From Paraburkholderia antibiotica (lineage in GTDB: Bacteria; Pseudomonadota; Gammaproteobacteria; Burkholderiales; Burkholderiaceae): a stretch of DNA of 64,000 bases. The stretch spans positions 1 to 64,000 of the forward strand of contig NZ_JABBFZ010000027.1 of NCBI RefSeq assembly GCF_012927125.1. The letters run 5' to 3'. Made by a program: the position numbers and the translations under genes. Positions 49,489 through 60,534 of this stretch are shown piece by piece. A model generated the notes under the pieces. That model saw nothing but the letters and a program-made list of their open reading frames with translations. It was not told the DNA's origin and searched no databases. The stretch's first letter is position 1. Every line of letters begins with the position of its first letter.

Positions 49489-49770
49489 ATGGCCCTCCCC
49501 GATTTCATCTTTACCGGCGAAGCGGTGCTTTCCGCTAACGGTACGTCGCAATACGTTGCCGTTCCGGCAACCGGTACGCCAACGCAAGTCATCCTGACCA
49601 ATCTGGGACCAGCTGTCGCCTACGTTGGATACGGCACGACGGTTACGGTCGCAACCGGTCATCCCCTTGTGCAGAACGTCCCCGTCGTCATGAATCTGAA
49701 CTCGGCGACGAACATCGCTGCGATCACCACGGGCGATCCTGCGCAGATTCGAATCACCGCCGGGAAGTGA
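49489..49770 (+). CDS. probable small virion protein
   Basis: This 93-residue protein is beta-rich with many Thr/Val/Ala (GTSQYVAVPATGTPTQVILT ...) and resembles small head decoration or stabilising proteins in composition. Its position before the protease/scaffold supports a structural role. Confidence 0.6.
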   Translation: MALPDFIFTGEAVLSANGTSQYVAVPATGTPTQVILTNLGPAVAYVGYGTTVTVATGHPLVQNVPVVMNLNSATNIAAITTGDPAQIRITAGK

Positions 49771-49771
49771 C

Positions 49772-51184
49772 ATGACGTGCCATTGCGATTCATGCAAGAC
49801 GAAGCGCACGAATGACGCGATCACTGTGTCGGGATTCTTTGCCGTCGAGCAGCTCGGCCCCAAGCAGTCGTATACGCCAGAAGGCTACCTGCTCTGTGAA
49901 GAAGTGCCCATTGCGCGGACTGGCGTCCAGGACTACGCCGAGATGGAGCTGGAAGGCATCGAGGCCAAGGATGGCGTGATCGAGGTTGAGCGCAACGAAG
50001 ATGAGGTCTTTGCGCCAGACACGATCGCCAGCTTTCTCGGGAAGCCTGTCACGCTCAACCATCCCAGTGATCCGGTAACGCCGGATACATGGTCATACCT
50101 CGCCAAGGGTACAACGCACAACATTCGCCGCGGCGAGGGCGATCAGAGCAACCTGCTCATCGCTGATCTGTTGATCACCGATAAAGGGGCGATCAACGAA
50201 ATCCGCAACAACGGACTCAAGGAAATCTCATGCGGCTATGACGCCGGATACGAGCAAATCGCGCCTGGGCGGGCGCGGCAAACGTCCATTGTGGGCAACC
50301 ATGTGGCGCTTGTGAAGAACGCCCGCTGTGGCCCTGTATGTTCAGTACAGGATTCGAAAGAGCTTATGGGAGAACCCCTGATGGCGAGCAAGAAAGGCGC
50401 ATCCTTTGCGGACAAAATGCGCAAGCTGTTCATGACGCGCGACTCGGAAGGTTTCGAGAAGGCGCTGGAAGAAGTGAAAGATGAAGACGGCTCGGTTGAA
50501 AACGTGCCCGCGATCCACATCCACATGCCGGGCACCGAAAAGGCCAACGCATCGGAAGACACCAAGGACGACGAAGGCGAAGCCGATCCGATGGCTAAGG
50601 TAATGACCGCCCTCGACGGTATCGCACAAGGCATGGCGGCGCTCGGCGAGCGCGTGTCGAAACTCGAATCTGGCTCGACCAACGACGCGGACGAAGAGAA
50701 GAAGGACGAAACCAAGGATGACGGCGAGGAAGTTGATCCCGATGCCGACAAGACCATGGATTCGGACGAGTCAGAAGAAAAGAAGGGCGACGACGAGAAG
50801 AAGTCGACCAGCGATTCCACCTCGTTCCGCGACGAATTCCAGGACGCCAAGGCGCGCGCCGAAATCCTCGCTCCAGGCGTGAAGCTGCCGACCTTCGATG
50901 CGAAGGCAGCGGTAAAGCAGACGGCTGATGCGCTTTGTGTTCTGCGCCGGCGCGCTCTCCGCGCTGCGCTGACCAACGACAACGGTGACCTTGTACGCAT
51001 GATCACGGGCGACGCCGATGTCTCGAAGATGGATTGCGCCGCCGCAAAGATGGCGTTCCATGCTGCATCGGAGCTCGTGAAGCAGAAGAACAAGACCGCG
51101 AAGACGTCGACTGCCGACTCGCAAACACCGGCCAAGAAAGACCTCAACCAGATCCACGCCGATTTTTGGGCGAAACGTAAGTAA
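49772..51184 (+). CDS. DUF2213 prohead protease/scaffold fusion
   Basis: Residues 1-190 form the DUF2213 domain, a likely prohead-protease fold (PVTLNHP with His97, EISCGYD with Ser153, GNHVALV with His177). From about 205 the protein is Lys/Asp/Glu-rich and largely helical, like a capsid scaffold. Met204 is preceded by GGGAG at suitable distance, so a separate scaffold could start there. The 470 residues thus resemble lambda C/Nu3-type organisation. Confidence 0.82.
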   Translation: MTCHCDSCKTKRTNDAITVSGFFAVEQLGPKQSYTPEGYLLCEEVPIARTGVQDYAEMELEGIEAKDGVIEVERNEDEVFAPDTIASFLGKPVTLNHPSDPVTPDTWSYLAKGTTHNIRRGEGDQSNLLIADLLITDKGAINEIRNNGLKEISCGYDAGYEQIAPGRARQTSIVGNHVALVKNARCGPVCSVQDSKELMGEPLMASKKGASFADKMRKLFMTRDSEGFEKALEEVKDEDGSVENVPAIHIHMPGTEKANASEDTKDDEGEADPMAKVMTALDGIAQGMAALGERVSKLESGSTNDADEEKKDETKDDGEEVDPDADKTMDSDESEEKKGDDEKKSTSDSTSFRDEFQDAKARAEILAPGVKLPTFDAKAAVKQTADALCVLRRRALRAALTNDNGDLVRMITGDADVSKMDCAAAKMAFHAASELVKQKNKTAKTSTADSQTPAKKDLNQIHADFWAKRK

Positions 51185-51193
51185 GGAGCCGAC

Positions 51194-51700
51194 ATGCCCT
51201 CGTTGCAAGCTTATACTTTCCGCATGCCGGCTGGTTTCGCCGGCGACCTTCAGCGCGCCGAAGTCGCGACAATCGAAACGCAGCAGATCGATTCGTCGGC
51301 ACCCCCGACCGTGTTCGGCGTGGCCGTCAAGCTCGTATCGGGCAAGGTACAGCCGATCAATAACTCGGCCGACACCGCAGCATCGGTCTATGGCATCAAT
51401 CTGCGCCCCTACCCGATCCAGACGAACGGCACTGACGCACTCGGCACGTCTACCCCGCCGACCTCTGGCGTGACGGATGTCCTCAAGCGCGGCTACGTGA
51501 ACGTCGCGTTGGGTGGGGTCGCAGCGGCAGCAAAGGGTGGCACGGTGTATGTGCGCGTCGCTAACCCGGCTTCTGGCAAGCCGTTGGGCGGCTTCGAGGC
51601 CGCATCGGATACGACCAACACGATCGCCCTTCCGTCGAATACGTACTTTACTGGCCCCGCAGACGCATACGGGGTCACTGAAATCGCATTCAACATCTGA
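51194..51700 (+). CDS. structural cement (decoration) protein
   Basis: The 168-residue beta-rich protein (FRMPAGFAGDLQRAEVATIE, FGVAVKLVSGKVQPINNSAD, YGINLRPYP) fits the Gp24-like cement protein family encoded before the major capsid gene in this phage type. It would stabilise capsomers. Confidence 0.8.
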   Translation: MPSLQAYTFRMPAGFAGDLQRAEVATIETQQIDSSAPPTVFGVAVKLVSGKVQPINNSADTAASVYGINLRPYPIQTNGTDALGTSTPPTSGVTDVLKRGYVNVALGGVAAAAKGGTVYVRVANPASGKPLGGFEAASDTTNTIALPSNTYFTGPADAYGVTEIAFNI

Positions 51701-51727
51701 TCCCCGGCGCATAACAACGCCCCATAG

Positions 51728-51749
51728 ACCCCGCCTCGGCGGGGTTTCT
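51728..51749 (+). terminator. terminator before the capsid gene
   Basis: ACCCCGC-CTCG-GCGGGGT followed by TTCTC; the T-run is short, so partial termination is likely. It lies 22 bases before the major capsid start. Confidence 0.65.
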
Positions 51750-51770
51750 CGTTTCTGGAGCAAACACTCA

Positions 51771-52838
51771 ATGGACATGTCTGTTCAAAAATTCCTCAAG
51801 CGCCGGGAAATCGCTGAAGCGTCGCGGGAAGCAATCCGCCACTTCACGGCTGACCAGCAATACACCTACGACCAGGCAACGGTCGACTCGACCGGCGTTT
51901 TCCTCGTCGGTCAGCTGGAACGCCTGGATCAGACGCTCAACGAGCCGCTGGTCGAGTTCACCTGGTCGCGCGACGTCGAAATCCGCACCGACGTCTCGCC
52001 GGCTGACGAGATCGCCTCGTGGACGAACTCGGCGTTCGCCATGTCGGGTGGCATCAATCCGGGCGGCCTGAACTGGATCTCGAACGAAGGCAATGCGATC
52101 GCCGGTCCGTCGCTGGACATCGGCAAGACGCCGCAACCGATGCGCCTGTGGGGTGCTGAGGTCAAGTACACGGTGCCCGAACTGGTGAAGGCGCAAGCCC
52201 TCGGCCAGCCGGTCGACGCGCAGAAGGTTGAAGGTATGAACCTGAAGCGCAACATGGACCTCGACAACATCATCTACTTCGGTGATACGTCTCTGGGCTT
52301 CACGGGTCTCGTCAACTCGAACAGCGCGGTCGGCAGCTATCAGAACGTCGCCAACGGCGCCGCAAGCACGCCGCAATGGACCACCAAGACGGCCCTTGAA
52401 ATCCTCAAGGACGTCAACGAAATCCTGACGAGCGCATGGGCGGCTTCGGGCTGGAAGGTGCTCCCGAATCGTCTGCTGCTCCCGCCGGCGCAACTCGGCT
52501 ATATCGGCAGCCAGCCGGTCAACACGGCAGCACAGGACACGATCCTCGCGTACATCCTGAAGAACAACATCTGTGCGCAGATGGGCCAGCCGCTGGACAT
52601 TCTGCCTCTCAAGTGGCTGATCGGGGCAGGCGTCGGTGGTACACCGGGGCAACTCGGTACGGTTGACCGTATGGTCGCGTACAACAAGGACAAGAAGTAT
52701 GTCCAGTACCCGATGACGGAACTGCAGCGCACGCCGCTCGAGTATCGCTCGCTGTTCCAGATCACCACCTATTGGGCGCGTTTTGGCCAGGTGGAATTCC
52801 GCTACGGCACGACGCTGGCCTACCGCGACGCAATCTGA
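51771..52838 (+). CDS. major capsid protein (DUF2184)
   Basis: From the ATG at 51771 the protein has 355 residues with DUF2184 features: RREIAEASREAIRHFTADQQ, FTWSRDVEIRTDVSPADEIA, WGAEVKYTVPELVKAQALG and LDNIIYFGDTSLGFTGLVN. It is expected to be an HK97-fold shell protein. GGAG lies upstream. It is flanked by hairpins on both sides, consistent with a separately regulated high-level transcript. Confidence 0.88.
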   Translation: MDMSVQKFLKRREIAEASREAIRHFTADQQYTYDQATVDSTGVFLVGQLERLDQTLNEPLVEFTWSRDVEIRTDVSPADEIASWTNSAFAMSGGINPGGLNWISNEGNAIAGPSLDIGKTPQPMRLWGAEVKYTVPELVKAQALGQPVDAQKVEGMNLKRNMDLDNIIYFGDTSLGFTGLVNSNSAVGSYQNVANGAASTPQWTTKTALEILKDVNEILTSAWAASGWKVLPNRLLLPPAQLGYIGSQPVNTAAQDTILAYILKNNICAQMGQPLDILPLKWLIGAGVGGTPGQLGTVDRMVAYNKDKKYVQYPMTELQRTPLEYRSLFQITTYWARFGQVEFRYGTTLAYRDAI

Positions 52839-52844
52839 TCGCGC

Positions 52845-52885
52845 GGTCAGGAGGCGTTGTAATATGGACGCTTCCTGACCTCTTT
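52845..52885 (+). terminator. long hairpin after the capsid gene
   Basis: GGTCAGGAGGCG and CGCTTCCTGACC pair over 12 positions (one G-T) around a 12-base loop, followed by TCTTT. It may be a partial terminator or an mRNA-protecting 3' structure of the capsid transcript. Confidence 0.65.
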
Positions 52886-52896
52886 CAGGAAAGAAA

Positions 52897-53100
52897 ATGA
52901 CCCGAATCGCCAATCAGGATTTCACACTGACCCGCGACGACTGCCGGCCGCTGTACTTCAAGGCGGGCGACGAAATTCCGGCGGAGTACGAAGAACACTG
53001 GTTCGTACTTCTGCACAGTGATGAGCGCGCCGCGGCCGAAGTCGCCTCCGATGTCGCAGTCGAAGAAAAACGCAAACCCGGTAGACCAGCCAAGCCATGA
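52897..53100 (+). CDS. small head-tail region protein
   Basis: The 67-residue protein begins MTRIANQDFTLTRDDCRPLY and ends KRKPGRPAKP. It resembles small STY1053-like proteins found after major capsid genes. The exact role is unknown. Confidence 0.6.
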   Translation: MTRIANQDFTLTRDDCRPLYFKAGDEIPAEYEEHWFVLLHSDERAAAEVASDVAVEEKRKPGRPAKP

Positions 53101-53492
53101 GCATCACGCCCAGTCAGCTACGATCCGACTTTCCGGAGTTCGCCGATGTGACGATCTACCCGGACTCGCTCGTCAACATGTGGTTGACTGTGGCGAATTC
53201 GCTGGTCAACCCCATTCGGTGGGCAGAACTGACGGACCTCGGCATTGAGCTCGCTGCCTGTCATCACCTCGCCATTTCGGCCAAAGATCAACTTGCGGCT
53301 TCGGTTGGTGGTGTGCCCGGAGAAGTAAAGGGACCGACAGCATCCAAGTCGGTCGACAAGGTATCTGTTTCATACGATACGTCGGCGGTCACCCTGACTG
53401 ATGCGGGGTTCTGGAATATGACCAGTTATGGAACCCGTTTCCTCGGCCTCGCACGCATGTTCGGTGCCGGCGGATTACAGATAAATTGCTGA
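53097..53492 (+). CDS. head-tail adaptor (DUF4054)
   Basis: The 131-residue helical protein begins ITPSQLRSDFPEFADVTIYP, with later ELAACHHLAISAKD and TSYGTRFLGLARMFG. This is characteristic of DUF4054 gp6/gp15-like connectors at the portal. ATGA overlap with the previous gene. Confidence 0.8.
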   Translation: MSITPSQLRSDFPEFADVTIYPDSLVNMWLTVANSLVNPIRWAELTDLGIELAACHHLAISAKDQLAASVGGVPGEVKGPTASKSVDKVSVSYDTSAVTLTDAGFWNMTSYGTRFLGLARMFGAGGLQINC

Positions 53493-53493
53493 T

Positions 53494-54051
53494 ATGACCG
53501 TCAAGATCACGATCGACAAACTGGGCGACGTGATCAAGGCGCTCAGTCAACTGTCAAACAGGGATGTACTGGTCGGCATCCCGGATAGCTCTCCCGAGCG
53601 CACCGATACGCCTATCACGAATGCTCAGATCGGCTATGTGATGGAAACGGGCTCTCCGGCCAACAACATCCCCGCCCGCCCTTTCCTCGTGCCAGGCATT
53701 GCCGATGTGCAGGACGAAATAGCAGCTCGACTTCGTAAGGGCGCACTCTCTGCGCTCTCCGGATCTGCGGCAGGCGCCGAAACCGCGCTCAAAGCGGCCG
53801 GCATGGTTGGCCAGAATGCCGTCAGGAAGAAGATCAACGACGGCCCCTTCGCTCCGCTCTCGCCGCGCACTATTGCCCAGCGCAACCGCAGCCGGAAAAC
53901 AAAATCAATGCGCAAAGCTGAGAAGGATTACGCGACGCTTCTGGCGCAAGGCAAGACGGAGCAGGAAGCGCAGGACGCTGCCGGCATCAAGCCTCTCATC
54001 AACACCGGCTCGCTGCGCAACGCCGTGACGTTCGTCGTACGCAAGAAATAA
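53494..54051 (+). CDS. HK97 gp10-like neck/tail-completion protein
   Basis: The 185-residue protein has IGYVMETGSPANNIPARPFL, an NxxIPARPF signature, and ends INTGSLRNAVTFVVRKK. These are hallmarks of gp10/gpZ-like tail-completion proteins. It connects head and tail. Confidence 0.82.
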   Translation: MTVKITIDKLGDVIKALSQLSNRDVLVGIPDSSPERTDTPITNAQIGYVMETGSPANNIPARPFLVPGIADVQDEIAARLRKGALSALSGSAAGAETALKAAGMVGQNAVRKKINDGPFAPLSPRTIAQRNRSRKTKSMRKAEKDYATLLAQGKTEQEAQDAAGIKPLINTGSLRNAVTFVVRKK

Positions 54052-54059
54052 GGATCAGC

Positions 54060-54431
54060 ATGCCCTTACTCGATGTTTCGGACGTCCTGCTCGATCCATC
54101 CTTCATGGATCTGACGCTCTCCGTCACGCGTAATGCGCAGACGGTCGGCAATGACGGCAACACCGTTATCAGTTCGACGACGACGTCATTCTATGGCGTG
54201 GTGACGAGCCTGAGCGGTTCCGTACTGCATCGCGTCGCAGAAGGCGAACACATCAGCGACACGATCACGATTCACTCGCAGTTCAAACTGATCGACGGGC
54301 AGTCCGGCTATGACGCCGATGTCGTCAATTGGCAAGGGTTGCAGTGGACCGTGACGAACGTCAACGATTATTCAACCTTCGGCCGCGGCTTCGTCTCAGC
54401 AACCTGTACGCTCAAGCAACTCTCAGGCTAA
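54060..54431 (+). CDS. head-tail connector protein
   Basis: This 123-residue beta-rich protein (MDLTLSVTRNAQTVGNDGNT, DTITIHSQFKLIDGQSGYDA) lies in the position of a head closure or stopper protein in this phage type. No sequence family is certain. Confidence 0.6.
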   Translation: MPLLDVSDVLLDPSFMDLTLSVTRNAQTVGNDGNTVISSTTTSFYGVVTSLSGSVLHRVAEGEHISDTITIHSQFKLIDGQSGYDADVVNWQGLQWTVTNVNDYSTFGRGFVSATCTLKQLSG

Positions 54432-54434
54432 TCC

Positions 54435-55019
54435 ATGGCAGGCAACGATTCCAGTACTGGCGGATATCTCTCGCCAGCGGTGGCGTCGCCGCCGCTTGAG
54501 GACGACGCGCTCACCGCGATCTTTCAACAGATGATCGTCGGCATCACGGCGCTACCCGGAAACATGGTTCGCCCTCGGTGGCAGCCGAATCCGCCGAAGC
54601 AGCCGGAGCCGACCGTCAACTGGTGCGCGCTGGGCATTGCAGTACAGACGCCCGACGATGGACCCGCGATCATCCACAGCGGTACGGGCGATGGCTCGGA
54701 CACGTACATCCGTCACGAACAGATCGACGTGCTGGCCTCGTTCTACGGGCCGAACGCCATGCAGAATGCGCAACTGCTCTCTGACGGTCTGGCGATCCCG
54801 CAGAACCTCGAGCAGTTGAAGGCGCAGGACATGAACAGCGTCGATACAGGACCGATCATCCCTGCTCCCGATCTGCTCAACGAGCAATGGATCAGACGGT
54901 ATGACCTGACGCTCACCTTCCGCCGTAAGATCACCCGCACCTACGCTGTACTCAACATCCTCACCGCCCAAGGCACGGTCCAGACCGACATGGTTACTGG
55001 CCCGATCAGTTCCCAGTAA
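54435..55019 (+). CDS. neck/tail terminator-like protein
   Basis: The 194-residue protein contains HEQIDVLASFYGPNAMQNAQ and ends with LLNEQWIRRYDLTLTFRRKI, resembling the LIC_12616-type neck terminator proteins of contractile-tail phages. It would cap the tail tube before head joining. Confidence 0.72.
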   Translation: MAGNDSSTGGYLSPAVASPPLEDDALTAIFQQMIVGITALPGNMVRPRWQPNPPKQPEPTVNWCALGIAVQTPDDGPAIIHSGTGDGSDTYIRHEQIDVLASFYGPNAMQNAQLLSDGLAIPQNLEQLKAQDMNSVDTGPIIPAPDLLNEQWIRRYDLTLTFRRKITRTYAVLNILTAQGTVQTDMVTGPISSQ

Positions 55020-55041
55020 CCCGTTTCACCCTCTTAGACAG

Positions 55042-55066
55042 GCCCGCCACTGAGCGGGCTTTTTTC
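55042..55066 (+). terminator. rho-independent terminator
   Basis: GCCCGC-CACTGA-GCGGGC followed by TTTTTT, 16 bases before the sheath gene. Confidence 0.85.
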
Positions 55067-55079
55067 ATTTCTGGAGCCC

Positions 55080-56900
<1,821 letters not shown>

Positions 56901-56908
56901 GGTGACCC

Positions 56909-57349
56909 ATGAGTGCGTATTCCTTTAAAGATGTAACCGCAACATTCGTCGGCCCGACCGGCGTTTTCTCGCTCGGCTATGGGTCGTCTAACGCCGAGGA
57001 AGGCATTGACATTGCCGCTGCCGGCGACAAGAACACCATGACGGTCGGAGCCGATGGCGAGGTGATGCATAGCCTGCATGCCGACAAGTCTGGACAGGTC
57101 ACGGTGCGATTGCTCAAAACCAGTCCGATGAATCAGAAACTCATGGCGACGTACGAAGCTCAGGCGATCAGTTCGTCGCTGTGGGGACAAAACATCATCA
57201 CGATATCGAATGCCGCTGTCGGTGATCTGCACGTCGCACGTCAATGTGCGTTCAAGAAGAAGCCCGACATGAAGTACGCCAAAGACGGCGACATCATCGC
57301 TTGGACCTTCGATGCTGGAAAAGTGGACTCCGCTCTCGGAACGTATTGA
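56909..57349 (+). CDS. tail tube protein (DUF3277)
   Basis: The 146-residue protein begins SAYSFKDVTATFVGPTGVFS and has EGIDIAAAGDKNTMTVGADG and RLLKTSPMNQKLMATYE, characteristic of DUF3277 tube proteins that follow the sheath gene. It forms the inner tube. Confidence 0.9.
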   Translation: MSAYSFKDVTATFVGPTGVFSLGYGSSNAEEGIDIAAAGDKNTMTVGADGEVMHSLHADKSGQVTVRLLKTSPMNQKLMATYEAQAISSSLWGQNIITISNAAVGDLHVARQCAFKKKPDMKYAKDGDIIAWTFDAGKVDSALGTY

Positions 57350-57439
57350 TTGGCTTTGCGTCGGCTAGATTGATCATCGAAAAGCGCTAGTCCAGCGCCT
57401 GCCGACGCTCCCTCACTGGACTATCTCCAAGGACACGAG

Positions 57440-57889
57440 ATGTCTATCGAGTTTGAAATCGCCGACCATCGATATCGCGCGGAAAAGCTTGACGCGTTCA
57501 AGCAACTCCACGTTTCCCGAAAGATCGCGCCGATTGTTCCAAAGCTGTTGCCGATGTTCATCAAGTTTGCGGGCAACGCGGACTCGCTGAAGGACGATCT
57601 CGCCGGCATGGCGGAAGCATTCGAGCCGCTTGCGCAGGCTCTGGCTGAAATGCCGGATGCAGACTGTGAATACGTCTTCAATGCCTGCCTCGGCGTCGTG
57701 ATGCGCAATCAGCAAGGGAACTGGGCATCGATCTGGAGCCAGAGTGCCAAGTCGCTGATGTTTGACGACATCGACCTCGGACAGATGACCCAGATTACGG
57801 TCAAGGTGATCTGGGATAGCTTAGGTGCTTTTATTCGCGGCATCCTCGCGAGCCCGCCGGGGAGCCAAGCCGCGGCATTGAATGGGTAA
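57440..57889 (+). CDS. tail assembly chaperone, zero-frame product
   Basis: The 149-residue helical protein (MSIEFEIADHRYRAEKLDAF ...) lies between tube and tape-measure genes, the position of myovirus tail chaperones. Its 3' end (from 57820) overlaps an open -1 frame that continues into the next small ORF. A frameshifted longer product is therefore likely. Confidence 0.75.
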   Translation: MSIEFEIADHRYRAEKLDAFKQLHVSRKIAPIVPKLLPMFIKFAGNADSLKDDLAGMAEAFEPLAQALAEMPDADCEYVFNACLGVVMRNQQGNWASIWSQSAKSLMFDDIDLGQMTQITVKVIWDSLGAFIRGILASPPGSQAAALNG

Positions 57890-57903
57890 GCCTGCCTGAT
57901 GGT

Positions 57904-58071
57904 ATGGACTGGCTACTCAGGCCGGTCGTCAAGGGCATGTGCCGCTACGAAAGCCTGAAGGACGGCACGATTGATCTGGCTGATATTGCGCTAATGAACG
58001 ACTGTCTCGACGTGCTCGCCGAGAACACCCAGATAGCCCAACGCATAAACGAGAATCAGAATGTCCGGTAA
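57904..58071 (+). CDS. tail assembly chaperone, downstream -1 frame part
   Basis: From the first ATG this is 55 residues (MDWLLRPVVKGMCRYESLKD ...). The same frame is open back to 57820, and the stretch before the ATG (GIEWVSLPDGMDWL) looks coding. It is probably reached by -1 frameshifting from the upstream gene rather than by its own start. It overlaps the tape-measure start by 11 bases. Confidence 0.6.
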   Translation: MDWLLRPVVKGMCRYESLKDGTIDLADIALMNDCLDVLAENTQIAQRINENQNVR

Positions 58072-59938
58072 CGTCGACACGATCAAAGAGTTTCTCGTAT
58101 CGTTAGGTTTTTCCGTCGATCAGTCAGGCCAGAAGAAATTCGTTGATGGCGTCGCTTCGGCATCGCTGAAGGTGGTCGAGCTCGGCGCGGCTATCGCGGC
58201 GACGTCAGCGGCTGTCGTGGCTGGTGTGGCGAAGATCGCCGACCAGATGGAGGGGCTGTACTTCGCATCGCAGCGTACGGGCGCGTCTGTCGCGAACATT
58301 CAGGCGCTCGGCTTTGCTGCCGCCCAGATGGGCTCGACGGCCTCCGCGGCAGCGGGGTCGCTCGAAAATCTCGCGCGCTTCATGCGTAACAGCCCGGGCG
58401 CGTCGGGCCTGATCCAGAGTCTTGGCGTTCAGACTCGAGATGCCAACGGCGGATTGCGCGACACTACCGAAATCCTTCGGGATCTCGGCAAGCAGTTCGC
58501 GAACATGCCGTATTACCGCGCGAATGCATACGCTCAGGCGCTTGGCATCGACGAAAAAACTCTGATGGCGCTGCGTCAGGGCATGGGCCAGTTCGGCGAT
58601 GAGTACAGGGACATGCTGGCAAAAGCCGGCTTGGACTCGCAGCAAGCCGCAGCCTCGTCGCATGAGTTCATGAATCAGATCCGTACGCTCGGATCGGCGT
58701 TCGTGATTCTCGGGGATAAGGTCGCCGCGTCGCTCGCCGGCAAGATGTCTGGCGACATCAAACGCTTCCGTGAAGGCTTGGTCGACAACTTCGGGCGCAT
58801 CTCCGAGATTGTTGAGAAGATCGCCAACGGCATCCTGTTCCTGGCTGACGTCATCAGCACGCTCGGGCTGCGGGCAATGCAGATCGTCGGCAGCATCATC
58901 GACTGGTTCAATAGTCTGGATGACGGCACAAAGAGTCTGATTGAAGGCGTCGGGGGTTTGCTGATCGCATGGAAGCTCCTGAATGCAGGTTTCCTCGCGA
59001 CTCCGCTGGGTCAGTTGGCTGCACTTGGCTTGGCAATCGTCGCCCTGTACGACGACTTCAAGGTCTGGAGGGAAGGCGGCAAGAGTCTGATCGACTGGTC
59101 GCGCTGGATGCCGGACATCGAGCTCGCGAAACGCCTGCTGCACACGATGGGCGAGCAGTTCACCGAGTTGGGCGAGATCATCCATGCGGTAATGGATAGG
59201 CGTTGGGGCGATCTTGCAACCCATGCGAAGAAGTTCGCCGCGCTTGCTGTCGGCGGCTGGAAAGACGTCTACAACACGATCAAGAACCAGTTGGAGGGCA
59301 CCCCAGTTCCGGCGCCCAAGGTAGAGCCGACATCCAGCACGCCCCCAGCGAGCTCACCTGCAGGACCTGCGCCGGCCAATCCGAATGCACCTCGCGGCAT
59401 ACGCAACAACAACCCCGGCAATCTGAATTACGTCGGGCAGACTGGCGCGACAAAAGAAGCAGGCCCTAACGGTCGTTTCGCGGTATTCCAGACGGCAGAA
59501 GAAGGCTTGCGCGCGCTCGGTAATCAGTTGCGCCTGTATGGCACCCGCGGCATCAACTCGGTGCGAGCGATCATCTCGAAGTTCGCGCCACCCAGCGAGA
59601 ACAACACTCAAGCATATATCGGCAGTGTCTCAAAAGGCCTGGGTGTAGGCGCCGATTCGGCGCTCGACCTGAATGATCCGCGAGTCCTGCAAAGTCTGAT
59701 GGGCGCGATTATCAAGGTCGAAAACGGGAGAAACCCGTACAGCGCTGAGCAGATCGCTGCAGCATCGGGCGTCCGCTCAGCGGGTGCGCCTGGCTCTGCT
59801 CCAGTATCGGTTAGCCAGACAACGACAATTCACGTCGCAGGATCTGGCGACCCTCACGCAACGGCACAGGCAGTAGCTCAGGCTCAGGGCGGGGTGAATC
59901 AGCGCCTCGTGCGCAACATGAAAACGGCGGCGCAATGA
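58061..59938 (+). CDS. tape measure protein with C-terminal cell-wall domain
   Basis: The 625-residue protein has a helical N-terminal part, with DTIKEFLVSLGFSVDQSGQK, and hydrophobic segments (about 240-330). A Pro/Ser-rich linker follows. The C-terminal domain begins RGIRNNNPGNLNYVGQTGAT and contains AEEGLRALGNQLRLYGTRG and FAPPSENNTQAYI. That domain resembles P5-like/lytic transglycosylase domains that open peptidoglycan during injection. Confidence 0.85.
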   Translation: MSGNVDTIKEFLVSLGFSVDQSGQKKFVDGVASASLKVVELGAAIAATSAAVVAGVAKIADQMEGLYFASQRTGASVANIQALGFAAAQMGSTASAAAGSLENLARFMRNSPGASGLIQSLGVQTRDANGGLRDTTEILRDLGKQFANMPYYRANAYAQALGIDEKTLMALRQGMGQFGDEYRDMLAKAGLDSQQAAASSHEFMNQIRTLGSAFVILGDKVAASLAGKMSGDIKRFREGLVDNFGRISEIVEKIANGILFLADVISTLGLRAMQIVGSIIDWFNSLDDGTKSLIEGVGGLLIAWKLLNAGFLATPLGQLAALGLAIVALYDDFKVWREGGKSLIDWSRWMPDIELAKRLLHTMGEQFTELGEIIHAVMDRRWGDLATHAKKFAALAVGGWKDVYNTIKNQLEGTPVPAPKVEPTSSTPPASSPAGPAPANPNAPRGIRNNNPGNLNYVGQTGATKEAGPNGRFAVFQTAEEGLRALGNQLRLYGTRGINSVRAIISKFAPPSENNTQAYIGSVSKGLGVGADSALDLNDPRVLQSLMGAIIKVENGRNPYSAEQIAAASGVRSAGAPGSAPVSVSQTTTIHVAGSGDPHATAQAVAQAQGGVNQRLVRNMKTAAQ

Positions 59939-60534
59939 GTGGATTCCTGGAAACCGGCATCGGGATCGCCGCCTCTATCGGCGGCGAACTCGTTAGCGCA
60001 TTTTTCAGCCCGAAGCGGTCGATCAATTCATCGATCGGCTCGTTCCAGGGATACGTCACCATTGATGAGCACCATCATGATGAGATGGTGATTACCGATC
60101 ACCCGGTTGAGCAAGGCGCGGCCATCTCTGACCATGCTTACAAGAAGCCCGCCGAGATCACGTTGACGCTCGCATGGTCCAATAGCGGTCTGAGCTCCAT
60201 TACCTCGCTGCAGTTCGGCAGCTACAGCCAGTTCGTCTACAAGAGCCTGTTGGCGCTTCAGGCATCACGTACGCCGTTCGACCTGTCGACTGGCAAGCGC
60301 AGATACACAAACATGCTGATCCAGTCGTTGGACACGACGACCGATGCGAAAACGGAAAACTCGCTGATCGTGACCCTACATTGCCGCGAGGTGATCATCG
60401 TTCAGACGACGACCACGCAACTGCAGCCAGCAGCTAACATGTCGAGTCCACAGAAGACTGCGGCGACGACGAACGCAGGCACGAAACAGCCGCAGGCGAC
60501 GAATACCAGCATACTTTACCGCGTGTTCAACTGA
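59935..60534 (+). CDS. Dit-like baseplate/tail protein
   Basis: The 199-residue protein has YVTIDEHHHDEMVITDHPVE, SDHAYKKPAEITLTLAWSNS and LQASRTPFDLSTGKRRYTNM, matching the Dit-like N-terminal fold of myovirus baseplates. The C-terminus is Thr/Gln-rich. ATGA overlap with the tape measure gene. Confidence 0.8.
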   Translation: MSGFLETGIGIAASIGGELVSAFFSPKRSINSSIGSFQGYVTIDEHHHDEMVITDHPVEQGAAISDHAYKKPAEITLTLAWSNSGLSSITSLQFGSYSQFVYKSLLALQASRTPFDLSTGKRRYTNMLIQSLDTTTDAKTENSLIVTLHCREVIIVQTTTTQLQPAANMSSPQKTAATTNAGTKQPQATNTSILYRVFN

